Below are positions 34,948-44,742 of a DNA stretch of 64,000 nucleotides, piece after piece (position 1 is the first letter of the stretch; every line of letters begins with the position of its first letter). A program made the translations under genes and the position numbers. Source of the DNA: an uncultured Clostridia bacterium (lineage in GTDB: Bacteria > Bacillota > Clostridia > Christensenellales > Borkfalkiaceae); contig CALWCH010000005.1 of the NCBI GenBank assembly GCA_944376335.1, forward strand, positions 1 to 64,000. Direction: 5' to 3'. Under the pieces are notes generated by a model that was not told the DNA's origin, did no database searches, and saw nothing but the letters and a program-made list of their open reading frames with translations.

Positions 34948-36884
34948 CTCCTCAATACCAACACCTGATAGGGCGCGAGCCGAACGAGCCCCGTGCAGCT
35001 TATGCCCGTTAAGAGATCTGTATATTGGCCGTCGAGGCGCACAAATCCCTCTCTGTTTCCCGTCTCCACGGCGATGATGCCGCTCTCTTTGCCCGTCCGT
35101 TCGGTGAGGACGACGTTCTCGCTCGCCTCCGCGACGGGCGGCAGGCCGACGAGCCTTAAGATGTCGCCGTAAGAGAGCACGCTCCCCACAAGGATCACTC
35201 TCCCCTTCCCCACCCTTCTCTCGGTGATGACGGAATAGGGTGCAAATTCCGACGACGTGTAGTGCGCGAGGCTCTCGGTGCCCTCTTTGGGCTCGAACGC
35301 GTCGTACCACATGGAGATGCGGCAGTCGCCGTCCTTTTTCCATTGGGCGCGGAACACGTCGTTGGGAATGGGCTTTTGGTACTTCACATATACGCCCGCG
35401 AGCTCCTCGAGGAAGCTGAAGGGCGCCGAAGTATAGCGGCGCACGTCGGCGTCCATGATGTCGGTCATCGGGCCGGCGATCCAGGTGCCGCCCGCCTCCA
35501 CCCACTGCGTGATGCGCTCCCTGAGCCCATTTTCGTCGGCGCAGGAGAGGAAGGGCGAGAGGACGACTTTGTAGCCGTCGAGCGCGTGCTGCGTGTCGAT
35601 GACGTCTATGTTGTAGTGGCGGAACGCCCCGTAATAGCGCGCGATGAGCTCCTTGCGGTAGGCAAACCCCTTGACGAGGGGCGCCGACTCGAAGCTGTTG
35701 AGCGCCGTACTCGAATAGTGTAACGCAATTGACGAGCGGATGCAAGAGTTACAGAGAAATTCCTTGCATTTTTTCAGATCTTCGGCGGCGGAGCGCACTT
35801 CCTCGGAGACGCGGTACTCCCTGCCCGCAGGCGAGAAGAGCGCCCCGTGCGCCATCTCGTGCCCGTTGGGGTGGGCGCGGAAGAGCCAGAACAGATTGAC
35901 CTCGGCGCCCCGCGCAAAGGGCAGCATGGCATTCGCATAGCACGCGCCCTGCGGGCGGTAGCCGCCCTCCGCGAACTCGCTCCCGTTCCAGCCTGCCTGC
36001 GTCTCCATCACCCAGAAGGGCTTGTCCTTGACGCAGCGCACGAAGTCAAACCCGAAGGCGGTATCGGCAAGCGCGGAGGCGGGCTCGTAGTGGTTGTACT
36101 GCACGACGTCGAGCTTCTCGTTGATACGATAGTAGCTCATGCTGTTGTGCTGCATCATATTTGTTCCGATATTCCTGCAGCCGTGCGCATGCAAGATGCC
36201 TGCCTGTTCATCGACATAGCTCTTGACCTGCGCATATTGGAAATCCCGCCACGCTTTGCGAAGGGAAGGATGCCGCCACTGCCCGGGATAGGGCGGTTCG
36301 ACGTCCTCGAAACTTGCGTATGTAAGAGACCAGCGCGCCATGCCCCAAGCCCTGTTGAGGGCGTCGATGGTGCCGAATTTCTCCTTCAGCCACACGCGGA
36401 ACGCCGCCTTGCACTTCTCGCAGAAGCACCCCTCGTTGTAGGGATAGATCTCGTTGTCGATCTGCCAGCCGAGAACGCCCGGCATCTCGGCAAAGGTCTC
36501 GGCAAGTTTGGTAACGATGATGCGGTTTTTCTCGCGCATGACGGGCGACGTCTTGCAGGTGTGGCAGCGCGAAGAGACGTCCACATGGACGAGCTCGTGG
36601 GTGACCATGCGCGTCTCGGGGTACTTTGTGAGCAGCCATCTTGGCGGCGTTGCCGAGGGCGTGCAGAGGATCGCGGAGATGCCGCTATTATACAGCTTCT
36701 CCACAATGTCCTTGAGCCAACCGAAGTGAAATTCCCCCTCTCTCGGCTCCATCCGATCCCACGCAAACTCGCCGATGCGCACGGCATTCAGCCCCATCTC
36801 CTTCATGCGGGCGATGTCCTTTTCCTGTTCCTGATTATCCCATAGCTCGGGATAATAAGCAGCGCCTAAATATACATTTTCCAT
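34944..36884 (-). CDS. GH42 family beta-galactosidase
   Basis: The 646-residue enzyme begins with the GH42 strand VYLGAAYYPELWD. The acid/base is Glu145 in GWQIDNEIYPYN and the nucleophile Glu lies in FWVMETQAGWNG (about residue 300). Four Cys (CHTC near 107 and CFCEKC at 153-158) match the structural zinc site of GH42 enzymes. A trimerisation alpha/beta domain (about 395-580) and a small C-terminal beta domain follow. No signal peptide: it hydrolyses imported beta-galactosides, for example from galactan or arabinogalactan side chains. It is 15 nt downstream of the GH110-like gene. Confidence 0.94.
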   Translation of the reverse strand: MENVYLGAAYYPELWDNQEQEKDIARMKEMGLNAVRIGEFAWDRMEPREGEFHFGWLKDIVEKLYNSGISAILCTPSATPPRWLLTKYPETRMVTHELVHVDVSSRCHTCKTSPVMREKNRIIVTKLAETFAEMPGVLGWQIDNEIYPYNEGCFCEKCKAAFRVWLKEKFGTIDALNRAWGMARWSLTYASFEDVEPPYPGQWRHPSLRKAWRDFQYAQVKSYVDEQAGILHAHGCRNIGTNMMQHNSMSYYRINEKLDVVQYNHYEPASALADTAFGFDFVRCVKDKPFWVMETQAGWNGSEFAEGGYRPQGACYANAMLPFARGAEVNLFWLFRAHPNGHEMAHGALFSPAGREYRVSEEVRSAAEDLKKCKEFLCNSCIRSSIALHYSSTALNSFESAPLVKGFAYRKELIARYYGAFRHYNIDVIDTQHALDGYKVVLSPFLSCADENGLRERITQWVEAGGTWIAGPMTDIMDADVRRYTSAPFSFLEELAGVYVKYQKPIPNDVFRAQWKKDGDCRISMWYDAFEPKEGTESLAHYTSSEFAPYSVITERRVGKGRVILVGSVLSYGDILRLVGLPPVAEASENVVLTERTGKESGIIAVETGNREGFVRLDGQYTDLLTGISCTGLVRLAPYQVLVLRR

Positions 36885-36899
36885 TGAATTCTCCTTTTG

Positions 36900-38429
36900 T
36901 CATCTTCGGAGAATGACATTGTTCTCAACTTCCTTGTGTCTGACGTTTTTCACAGAGAACGCCTCCCTGCCGTCGGGCAGGAGCACGACGTTGTCCCGAA
37001 TGACGATGCGCCCGTGCTGTTTTCCCGTCCCCTCTTCGGAACTCGTACCGACGGACACGGCATCCGCCGTTCCTCCGCGCACAGCGCACTCCAGAAAGAC
37101 GTTATGGACGATCTCCACACATTCCGAGGAAGTTCCCTCTCCCCACCATTCCTCCGCCGAGACGACCACCGCCGTGCTGTCGGTGTGCTCAAAGAGGGAG
37201 TACTCGACGCGCGCACGCTTGGTCTTGATGAGGACGGAGCGCGCGAAGTGGCTGCGCGTGCGGCAGCGGGAAAAGAGAAAGTCGGGGCAGGCGGAGGCGT
37301 TTTCGAGATAGTACGTCTCGTCCGCGCCCGGGGGTAAAGGCCGGTCGAACGTCACCTCGACGCCGCCTTCCGCTGCCCTTGCAGTATGAACTTGAAAGCA
37401 CTCCCCCTTGTCGAGCGTACCGCGGCGGATGAGCTGCATCGCATCCCCAGGGGAAGGCACATCCTCGGCGAGCGTGTGCGTTCCGTCCGGGGCAACACAG
37501 CGCAAAAGATAGCACGTGCCCGAGAGGTGCGTGAAGGCGTGGTCGTAGTTATGTACGTTGACCGCGTCGTCGCCGTGCCCTTCAAAGGTGCAGTTGACGA
37601 GGGTGAGCTTTCCGTAACAGGACGCAAAGTGCGTTGCATCGGTGTTGGTGGACATGCGCTCGCCCGATGATGGCACGACGCTCACGCCGTCGAGAAGGAT
37701 ATCCCGCGAGAGATGCCCCACGATGCCCATGCCGGGCTGCGCGTGGACGGTGACGTCCTTTAAGGCGATGTTCTCCGCATTTTGGATGCAGACCGCGGGA
37801 CGCGAATGAAAGGCGTGCCAGACGTAGAGTTCGTCGCCGACGACGTTTGCGTCAAAGCGGTCCGTTTGAATGACAAAGAGTTCGCCCTCCACGCGCCGCT
37901 TGGCACCCAACCCGAAGGGAAGATAGTGCATGACGCCCGTCTTTGCATCGTAGAGGGCACAGCGAGGCGAACAAAAGGTATCGGGCATCGCCATGCGGAA
38001 GCGAACATAGAGTATGCCTCCCCCATCGCGCAGTTCTGCCCGCTCGATGGTGCCGTGCGAATAGGGCTTGCGCTTATAATCGACGGTCAGCCCGCGCAGC
38101 GTGACGTTTTTGCACCGGCGCAGAGAGACAGGCTCGAAGAAGCCGTCCAGAAGCAGCGTGACGCCGTCTGCAATGACGCGCGTCCCCTCCTGCCCTTCAA
38201 AGTCCATGACGCGGAGGTAGGGAAAATCGGGGCGAAACATCCTGTCCTGAGGGTTCTCGCCGAGCCTGCCTTCGATCATGTCGGTAAAGACGGCATGCGC
38301 CCGCTCCTCGGTCACCTCATAGACGCCGGGCGGGATGAAAAGTTCCTCGTGGGGATGCGCCCTCAGCCACGCCATTGCCGCCGCAAACTTTTCCAAGTTG
38401 TTTCTGCCCTGAAATTGTGTGAACTCCAT
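36900..38429 (-). CDS. right-handed beta-helix protein, GH110-like (alpha-1,3-galactosidase type)
   Basis: The 509-residue protein begins with IPPGVYEVTEE and continues as a parallel beta-helix with repeats such as LRRCKNVTLRGLTVDYKR and IALKDVTVHAQPGMGIVG. The block STNTDATHFASCYGKL plus FEGHGDDAVNVHNY is the conserved core of GH110, the blood-group-B alpha-1,3-galactosidases, with the acidic DD pair of the active site. No signal peptide is visible, so the site of action is unclear. It opens the glycosidase operon. Assignment to GH110 rather than a generic pectinase-like helix is likely but not certain. Confidence 0.68.
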   Translation of the reverse strand: MEFTQFQGRNNLEKFAAAMAWLRAHPHEELFIPPGVYEVTEERAHAVFTDMIEGRLGENPQDRMFRPDFPYLRVMDFEGQEGTRVIADGVTLLLDGFFEPVSLRRCKNVTLRGLTVDYKRKPYSHGTIERAELRDGGGILYVRFRMAMPDTFCSPRCALYDAKTGVMHYLPFGLGAKRRVEGELFVIQTDRFDANVVGDELYVWHAFHSRPAVCIQNAENIALKDVTVHAQPGMGIVGHLSRDILLDGVSVVPSSGERMSTNTDATHFASCYGKLTLVNCTFEGHGDDAVNVHNYDHAFTHLSGTCYLLRCVAPDGTHTLAEDVPSPGDAMQLIRRGTLDKGECFQVHTARAAEGGVEVTFDRPLPPGADETYYLENASACPDFLFSRCRTRSHFARSVLIKTKRARVEYSLFEHTDSTAVVVSAEEWWGEGTSSECVEIVHNVFLECAVRGGTADAVSVGTSSEEGTGKQHGRIVIRDNVVLLPDGREAFSVKNVRHKEVENNVILRR

Positions 38430-38446
38430 GCTTTTCCTCTCTTTTA

Positions 38447-38477
38447 AAAGGGGGCGAAAACAAGTCCCGCCCCCTTT
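38447..38477 (-). terminator. terminator between lipoprotein gene and glycosidase operon
   Basis: AAAGGGGGCG/CGCCCCCTTT stem, followed on the minus strand by TTAAAAG. It should limit read-through from the lipoprotein gene at 38532-39512 into the downstream enzyme operon. Confidence 0.7.
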
Positions 38478-38531
38478 ACAAGTTCCTTATGAAAGAAGGT
38501 GCATCATTTATCTTCGATCACATGGCGGCTG

Positions 38532-39512
38532 TTACGAACCGATCGGTTCACCGTATTCCGTCCGCTCTGCTGAGAGATCGACCGTATCAAGGGCGATCGT
38601 CATATCGCGGATGACGCCTCCGTGCGTTTCGTCAGCGTAGTAGTTTTCAAAGTGGGCAATACGCATCTGATAAATGGCACCTGTGGAAAAGCCCGTCACG
38701 GAGAAGATGAGCTGCGGCTTTCCGTCGGCATCCTCCGCGTAGCAGGCGAGGCGGTCGCCGTCTCTTTGAAGCAGCAGATAAAGTCCGTTCTGCTCCTTGA
38801 TGAGATCGGAAAACGCCCGATCGAGCGTATAAGCAGTTCTGCCGCCCGCGCCGATCCTGCTCGCCTCAATGACGACCGTCTCCTGTCCCGCCGTGGGATG
38901 ATAGCGGAACACGAGCTGCCACCAGTTGGGATTGGCGTCGGTGCGGTGGATGTTCATATGCACTTCAACGTTCTGCCCCGACACGAGCTCGCTCACGTCA
39001 TAAGTGAACCCCATAAAGAAACGCATGACAAACTTCTGCGGGGCGATGGGCGCAAATTTACCGCCGATCTGCGTACTCGTAAAGACGTCCGGCCCGTTTT
39101 CCGTGCCCTCTGCGTAGAATTCGCGATCGGTGAACATTTTTGCAAGCACGTCAACGGGCGTTTTCCCCGACTGCTCGGCAAACGTCTCCCCGCAGCGGCT
39201 GCACGTCCAGACTTCCCTTCCTCCGTTCGAGGCGATCTCATCGTCTGCGAGCGCGGCCCTCTGCGTCACATGCCCGAGCGGCGCCGTGACGGTATCCGCC
39301 TCGGCGATCTCCTGCGATGCCGCTTCATCGGAAAAATATTTCCCGCATCCCTCGCAATACCAATAGGCACGATTGCCCGCTTCGATGCACGTTGCCGTCT
39401 TTTCCTGAACGTCCGTCAGCTCATGCGTGTGCACGTTGCATGCCGCCAGACAACAGCCTGCAAAAAGGCAGGCAGCCAAAGCGGCAGTTAAGATCCTTAA
39501 CCGATTTTTCAT
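38532..39512 (-). CDS. surface lipoprotein with Cys-pair ribbon and C-terminal beta domain
   Basis: The 326-residue lipoprotein has the signal LRILTAALAACLFAGCCLAAC with lipobox Cys near residue 21-25. The N-terminal part has two ribbon-like units, TATCIEAGNRAYWYCEGCGK and REVWTCSRCGETFAEQS, each with a CxxC pair. The C-terminal half (about 150-326) is beta-rich with VMRFFMGFTYDVSELVSGQ and may be a ConA-like glycan-binding domain. It is upstream of the enzyme operon and downstream of the larger related lipoprotein. No enzymatic motif is seen; carbohydrate capture at the cell surface is inferred. Confidence 0.72.
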   Translation of the reverse strand: MKNRLRILTAALAACLFAGCCLAACNVHTHELTDVQEKTATCIEAGNRAYWYCEGCGKYFSDEAASQEIAEADTVTAPLGHVTQRAALADDEIASNGGREVWTCSRCGETFAEQSGKTPVDVLAKMFTDREFYAEGTENGPDVFTSTQIGGKFAPIAPQKFVMRFFMGFTYDVSELVSGQNVEVHMNIHRTDANPNWWQLVFRYHPTAGQETVVIEASRIGAGGRTAYTLDRAFSDLIKEQNGLYLLLQRDGDRLACYAEDADGKPQLIFSVTGFSTGAIYQMRIAHFENYYADETHGGVIRDMTIALDTVDLSAERTEYGEPIGS

Positions 39513-39532
39513 AAGATCTCCTTCGTCCCCAA

Positions 39533-39563
39533 AAAGAGGAGCGGGAGAATCTTCCGCTCCTCT
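39533..39563 (-). terminator. terminator after the large repeat lipoprotein
   Basis: AAGAGGAGCGG/CCGCTCCTCTT stem with an 8-nt loop, followed by TTTTGG on the minus strand. Confidence 0.75.
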
Positions 39564-39584
39564 TCGGGACGATGATATCGTCTC

Positions 39585-42500
39585 TTAAACAGGGTTGATA
39601 GTGATATTCGACCACACATATATGCCGGCACCCGCATACAGCTCGATGTCTGCGGCGTCGCCCTCTGCACAGGTCACGGAGCCGAGCTCGGCCCACGCAT
39701 CTCCGTTCATAACTTCCAACTTGAAAGTCGTACCCGTGCGGGTGATGCGAATGCGAAGCCCTTCATCGCTTAAAAGTTCGTCCAAGATATAGCCAAGTCC
39801 CGCTTCATCCCCATTGACGTCGGCATTTTCCGCCATCGCATTGGTGAGATTGTTCTCACCGAATTGACGGATATGCGTCCTTGTGCCGCCGGAGTTCCAC
39901 GACCAGAAGTAGAACCCGACGTTCCCTTCCGTCAGACGGATGGCGTAGCGCTGCTGCGTCTGAATGGTGTCCCATCCGCTTAAGAAGTCACGCATGTTGA
40001 GGGTCGCTTCGAATACGAAGTCGCCCGTCGTGAGCCCATCGGGAACGGTCAACTTCTCCTGTCCCGCCCATGCGTTGTTCGTCAGAGCAACGGCGCCTTT
40101 TCCGATCGTCAAGGCCTTATGCAGCGTAACAGTCAGCTCGCCGCCCTCTTCGGGAACGACCAGCGTTGCAGTCGCATAGCCGTCGGCGGTGACAGTGTAG
40201 GTATCTGCGTACATCTGCGTGAGTGCAGCTCCCCCAACCGTATAGGTATAAGTATTGAATTTGCCCGTAAGCGTAATGACCGTACCATCTGCAAGCGAAG
40301 CAGGCTTGGAAGCGTCCAACTCCGTTGCAGAAAAGCTTAACGATACGCTGACCGCGTTGATCACAACATCCTCGGCAGTCGTCTGCGTACCGTCGGGAAG
40401 CCAGTAGTTGGTGCCGTCCGTGTAGTAAGCGACATTGCCCTGCTCGGAGACCGACGGCTGCTTTTCCGCGACATATTCGAGAGCGGCAAAGTTGATATTA
40501 GACCACTCGTAGGATGCCTGTGCGCCGTACACTTCGATCTCGGTGGGATCGCCTTCCGCGCAGCTGACAGAACCGAGATTCACCCAAACATCGCCGTTCA
40601 TGGCTTCCAGCATGAACGTAGTACCCATACGCACGATTCGGATGCGAAGCCCTTCTTTGCTCAGGAGTTCGGTGACGAAAAAGCCAAGTCCGGATTCATC
40701 CGCGTTGACGTCGTCATTCTCCGCCATTGCATTTGTGAGATTGTTCTCGCCGAACTGACGGATACGCGTTTTGTAGCCGTTGGAGTCCCACGACCAGAAG
40801 TAGAACCCGACGTTTCCTTCCGTCAGACGGATGGCATAGCGCTGCTGCGTGCTTTCCGTCGTCCAGCCCGCGGTGTAATTACCCATATTCAGCGTCATTT
40901 CAAGGACGAAATCGCCGGTGATCGTTTCGGGGACTGCGATCAGCTCGCCGGAAGTCCACGCATTGTTCACCATGGGCTGTGCGGGGATATAGATGACCTG
41001 CGTCAAAGTGACATTGATCTCGCCGCCCGTCGCGGGAACGGTCAGCTGAATGGTACGGTAGCCGTCCGCCGAAACGGTGTAGCTGCCGGCGATCATATTG
41101 AGCACATCGCTCTCTCCGACCGTGTAAGTATAGACATTGGAACGGCCCGTTAAGGTGATGACCGTGCCTTCGGGGATCTGTGCCGCAGTTTTGCCGTCAA
41201 GGGCGATCGCGGAAAGGTTGAGCGTCACGCTGACCGGCATATAGATCATGACGTCCTCTGCGGTCGTTTCCTCAAAGTCCTCGAACCAGTAACGCGTGCC
41301 GTCCGTATAGTAGGCATGATTGCCAGGCTTTTCGGCGGAAGGTTCGGACGCCGCGACATGCGTCAGCGTTTGAATTCCGATATCCGACCACACATAGGAA
41401 GCCTGCGCGCCGTAGAGCACGATCCTTGCGGGGATCTCCCCATAGGACGAGATGTCGATGGAGCCGAGATGCGTCCATTCCGTCCCGTTCCATGCGAACA
41501 GCGCGAATTCGGTGCTTGTGCGGAAGATGCGGAGCTGAAGGCCTTCCTCGCCGAGAAGCGACTCCGTCATAAAGCCGAGAGCTGCCTCATCGGCATTCAC
41601 GTCGGCATTCTCTGCCATTGCGTTGTTTAAGTTGTTGGTCGCAAACAGACGGATATGCGATTTATAGCCGCTGCTGTCCCAAGACCAGAAGTAGAATCCG
41701 ACGTTGTTGGAAAGGAGCTTAATGGCATAGCGCTGTTGCGTCCCTTCCGTCTTCCAGCCCGCAGTGTAATCGCCCATCTTCAAGGTGGCGTCAAAGACAA
41801 AGGTGTCGTTCCCGAGATCTTCGGGAAGAATGAGCTCTGCGCTGCCCGTCCAGGCGTTGTTCTGCATATCCTGCGCCGCGAAGGAGATCGTACCCTCGCT
41901 GTCGTTGACGGTCACGTTATCGTTTGAGCCATAGGCGATCGTCTCTTCGAGGCGGAGCGTATAGTCCGTCGTGCCCGCCGTGACTTCAAACGACGCTCTC
42001 CTGAAACCGTCGGCGTCGATCTGATAGCTCCCGACGCAGAGGGAATCGACCCCGAGCGACCTGTCCGCGTTCACCGTGAGGTTTTCGTAGGTGTTGGTAG
42101 AATAGCTGCCGACAAGGGCCAGTTCGCCGCTGATCTCTCGTATGCCGCCGCGTCCTCGATGAGTGCGCCCGAGAGGTCGTAGATCTCAACGGTGATGCTG
42201 ACGCTCTGTGAAACGAGCTTATCGAGCACATAGTCCTCTTTGTCTGCTTCCTCTTCACCGTAAGGATCGGCGAAATAGGTTTTGCAAACGGTGCACTCAT
42301 AGTGTTCTTTCACGCCTTCGCTCTCCGCCGTCGGCTCGACGGTGTCCACCAGCACGATATCGTGCGAGGCGGTGGTCGTGACGCTTCCGACCTGCTTTGT
42401 CGCTTCAGCATCCGAGAAATTCAGCTCACAGCGAGAGCAGGACCAGTATTCGATATTGCCATTCTCCGTGCACGTTGCAGCAACTGCATCGTGATGGGTG

Positions 42501-42757
42501 AGTTCATGCCCGAGCGCTGCGAGCGTGACATCCGCATCGCTGACCTCCGTCTCCGCATTTTCGTCTGCAAAGAGTTTGCCGCAGTGCGAACACAGGTAAT
42601 AAGCCTCGTTTCCCGCTTCCGTGCAGGTCGGCTGCTTCGCATCCACCGGAGTGAGCGTGTGTTCCTCTCCGCCGCATGCCGCGAATGCACCCAGCGACAG
42701 CGTCAGAATGGATGCGACCGATATGACTGCGGTCCATTTTTTCTGTTTTGTACTCAT
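39585..42757 (-). pseudogene. large modular lipoprotein with Cys ribbons and three ConA-like modules, frameshifted
   Basis: The first frame starts at 42757 (AAGGAGG upstream) with a lipoprotein signal ending SLGAFAACGG and three CxxC ribbon units (NEAYYLCSHCGKLF; IEYWSCSRCELNF; KEHYECTVCKTYF). At the GAGAGA tract at 42134-42139 the frame breaks. Removing one GA gives AAYEISGELALVGSY and joins the 829-residue downstream frame, for about 1056 residues in all. The C-terminal part has three modules with GFYFWSW, probably ConA/LamG-like, separated by beta linkers (VITLTG...YTYTV). As written, the ribosome stops at 42071, where a GTG could restart. A glycan-binding surface protein is inferred. Confidence 0.75.
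39588..41863 (-). repeat. threefold repeat of about 890 bp within the lipoprotein gene
   Basis: The modules start near 41863, 40972 and 40081 (minus strand) and recur at a period of about 890 bp, with long near-identical stretches, e.g. around the NNLTNAMAEN codons. Module 3 lacks the linker. The similarity is clear at both DNA and protein level, implying recent duplication. Confidence 0.8.
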
Positions 42758-42837
42758 CGTTTTCCTCCTTATATTTGTGGCTCTTCAGGGCCTTAAGGCC
42801 TTTAATTATACTTTTGTTTCATGAAAGGAGCACTTCA

Positions 42838-44730
42838 TCATTCGTCTTCGATCACGCACCCCGCGGCTTCCAATTCCTTCATGTAGATATCGCGGTAAGC
42901 GTTTGCATTCGGATGGACGCCGTCGGCAAGATCTCCTGTCGTCACCTTGTCCTCGACGTCGATGAAGGTGATCCAATCACGGTTTTCGCACCACTCCTGC
43001 AAGGCATCATTGGCTGCGCTGATCGACGCCGAATAGGTGGTATCGGCGCGCAGGGCGATGGAGAAGCAGTAGATCTGCGTATCGGGCATCGCCGCGTGCA
43101 GGCAGGTGAACAGCCTCTCGATATCGCGGACGGTCTCCTGCATGGAGCGGTGGTCGTCGTAGAAGTTGTTCGTACCGACGTTGACGACAAGGTTCTTAGG
43201 TGCCATGTCGAGAACGGCGTGATCGTGAAGATAGAAGTTTTCCCAATCGAAAGAGGTCGAACTGCTGATGCCGAGCGTAAGCGCGTCTTTGCCTGCGTAA
43301 TCGGTGTAGAAATTATTCCAGCTCCACGATGCGGCGTCGAAGAAGGAATCGCCGATGAATACCGTCGTCTTTCCGTCCGTTCCGTTTGCAGCGTACTGAT
43401 TGGCTCTGTCCGTTGCGGAAGAAGTGAAGCCGCTGTAATTCCATTGCGTTCCGCTCGTATCGACGACGGAGGCGTTGACATAAAAGCTTGCAGTATCCTC
43501 TCCGCTCGTCACCTTGACTTCGAACCTGCCCTCCGCAAGTGCGCGGACCGTCCTGTTCTCCTTGTCGATCTCGAGCTTGGTCTCGTCATATTCGAGCGTG
43601 AAGTCGCTCTCGCCGTTGTTGAGTTTTACGACGAACTCTGAAGGCGGGTACCCGACCCACGCCTCGACGGAGTTCTCCACCTGGATGGCTGCCGATTGGG
43701 AAACGAACGTGGGCACGACTGTCGTATCGCCATAGGCGGTAAAGGAATAGACGTTGCCCATGACGCTGCTCACCACGTCCTCGCCGTTGAAATACAGGTG
43801 CTCGATCACATAGCCCTCGTCGGGCTGAATGTTGAGATTGACGACGTCGCCGTCGATGGTCCAGTCGTAACCCCATTCCTCGGTGACGGTGCCGCCCTCT
43901 GCCTCCTCAATGATAAGATCGTTGCAGATAAAGCCGTTGCGGTCGAACACATATCCCGAGTTGGGTTTTCCCCAGCCGTTGAGCGAGCTCTGCTCTCCGC
44001 CGAAATTGTACCAGGTACGCATATCGGCGATCGCATTGCCGTAGTCATCCAGCGTTGCGGAGATCATCGTGGGATTGAAATACACGTTGACGGGGCGGGC
44101 GGACTTTCCATACAGGGAGTACGGCATAAAGTATTCCACGTAGTACTCGTAGCACTCGCCCTTTGTGATATCTCCGATGCGGCGCACCGCATGAACGGGC
44201 ATTTGGTCTTCCGGGATGCTCAAAACGCGCAGACTGCCATTGACAAATTCGGAAATTTTGAACCGATTCCCTGCCGTGCACTCGATCTCATAGACGTCAT
44301 TTCCCACCGTTGTCGCGTCCTCAAAGGCAAAATACCCGCTGAAGCACGTCTGATTGCCCGTTTCCACGGACGAACTGTAAACGGCGGGTCTCGAATCAAC
44401 GATATGTGCCGCAACAAGGATGCCCGTATCCGAAAAATACGTCGTCATCTCGAGCGAACCTGTCTCGCCGCCGGGCACGATCTTGTTGAGCTGAAGCCAG
44501 TTTCTGCCCCCATAGAGCGCCTCATCGAACACGCCGTCGACCGTGATGCCCGAGTCGACCTGGACAGTCGAACCCGTCGTGTTGATGACGTACTCCTCCG
44601 TCTTCCCGGTCACGCGATAGCTGTACTCGGGGCCATTGACAAAATTACCCTGTGAACATCCCGCAGCGACCGCAGAGAGCGCGACAACGGCCGCACTCAT
44701 CGCTGCCAAAACTTTCATCCTTTTTTTCAT
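42838..44730 (-). CDS. lipoprotein with SGNH/GDSL esterase domain, probable carbohydrate esterase
   Basis: The 630-residue lipoprotein has a signal ending LSAVAAGCSQG. An N-terminal beta domain with ITVDGVFDEALYGGRNWLQL resembles CBM9-type sugar-binding modules; a central part (about 300-440) is beta-rich and Ig-like. The C-terminal SGNH domain shows block I FIGDSFFD (catalytic Ser near 460), block III VVNVGTNNFYDD and block V DGVHPN with the catalytic Asp/His. It probably deacetylates glycans outside the cell before import. I chose ATG 44730 because the one at 44736 abuts the GGAGG site. It ends 80 nt before the repeat lipoprotein gene. Confidence 0.82.
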   Translation of the reverse strand: MKKRMKVLAAMSAAVVALSAVAAGCSQGNFVNGPEYSYRVTGKTEEYVINTTGSTVQVDSGITVDGVFDEALYGGRNWLQLNKIVPGGETGSLEMTTYFSDTGILVAAHIVDSRPAVYSSSVETGNQTCFSGYFAFEDATTVGNDVYEIECTAGNRFKISEFVNGSLRVLSIPEDQMPVHAVRRIGDITKGECYEYYVEYFMPYSLYGKSARPVNVYFNPTMISATLDDYGNAIADMRTWYNFGGEQSSLNGWGKPNSGYVFDRNGFICNDLIIEEAEGGTVTEEWGYDWTIDGDVVNLNIQPDEGYVIEHLYFNGEDVVSSVMGNVYSFTAYGDTTVVPTFVSQSAAIQVENSVEAWVGYPPSEFVVKLNNGESDFTLEYDETKLEIDKENRTVRALAEGRFEVKVTSGEDTASFYVNASVVDTSGTQWNYSGFTSSATDRANQYAANGTDGKTTVFIGDSFFDAASWSWNNFYTDYAGKDALTLGISSSTSFDWENFYLHDHAVLDMAPKNLVVNVGTNNFYDDHRSMQETVRDIERLFTCLHAAMPDTQIYCFSIALRADTTYSASISAANDALQEWCENRDWITFIDVEDKVTTGDLADGVHPNANAYRDIYMKELEAAGCVIEDE

Positions 44731-44742
44731 GGCCATTCCTCC

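Noticed and set aside
42134-42139. Programmed -1 ribosomal frameshifting at the two GAGAGA tracts
   Set aside because: Neither site has a slippery X-XXY-YYZ heptamer, and no convincing downstream pseudoknot is visible. A DNA-level indel is simpler.
42805-42810. TATAAT upstream of the large lipoprotein gene as a promoter
   Set aside because: The hexamer 17 bp upstream (GTGCTC) is not a -35 box and there is no TGn extension; too weak to call.
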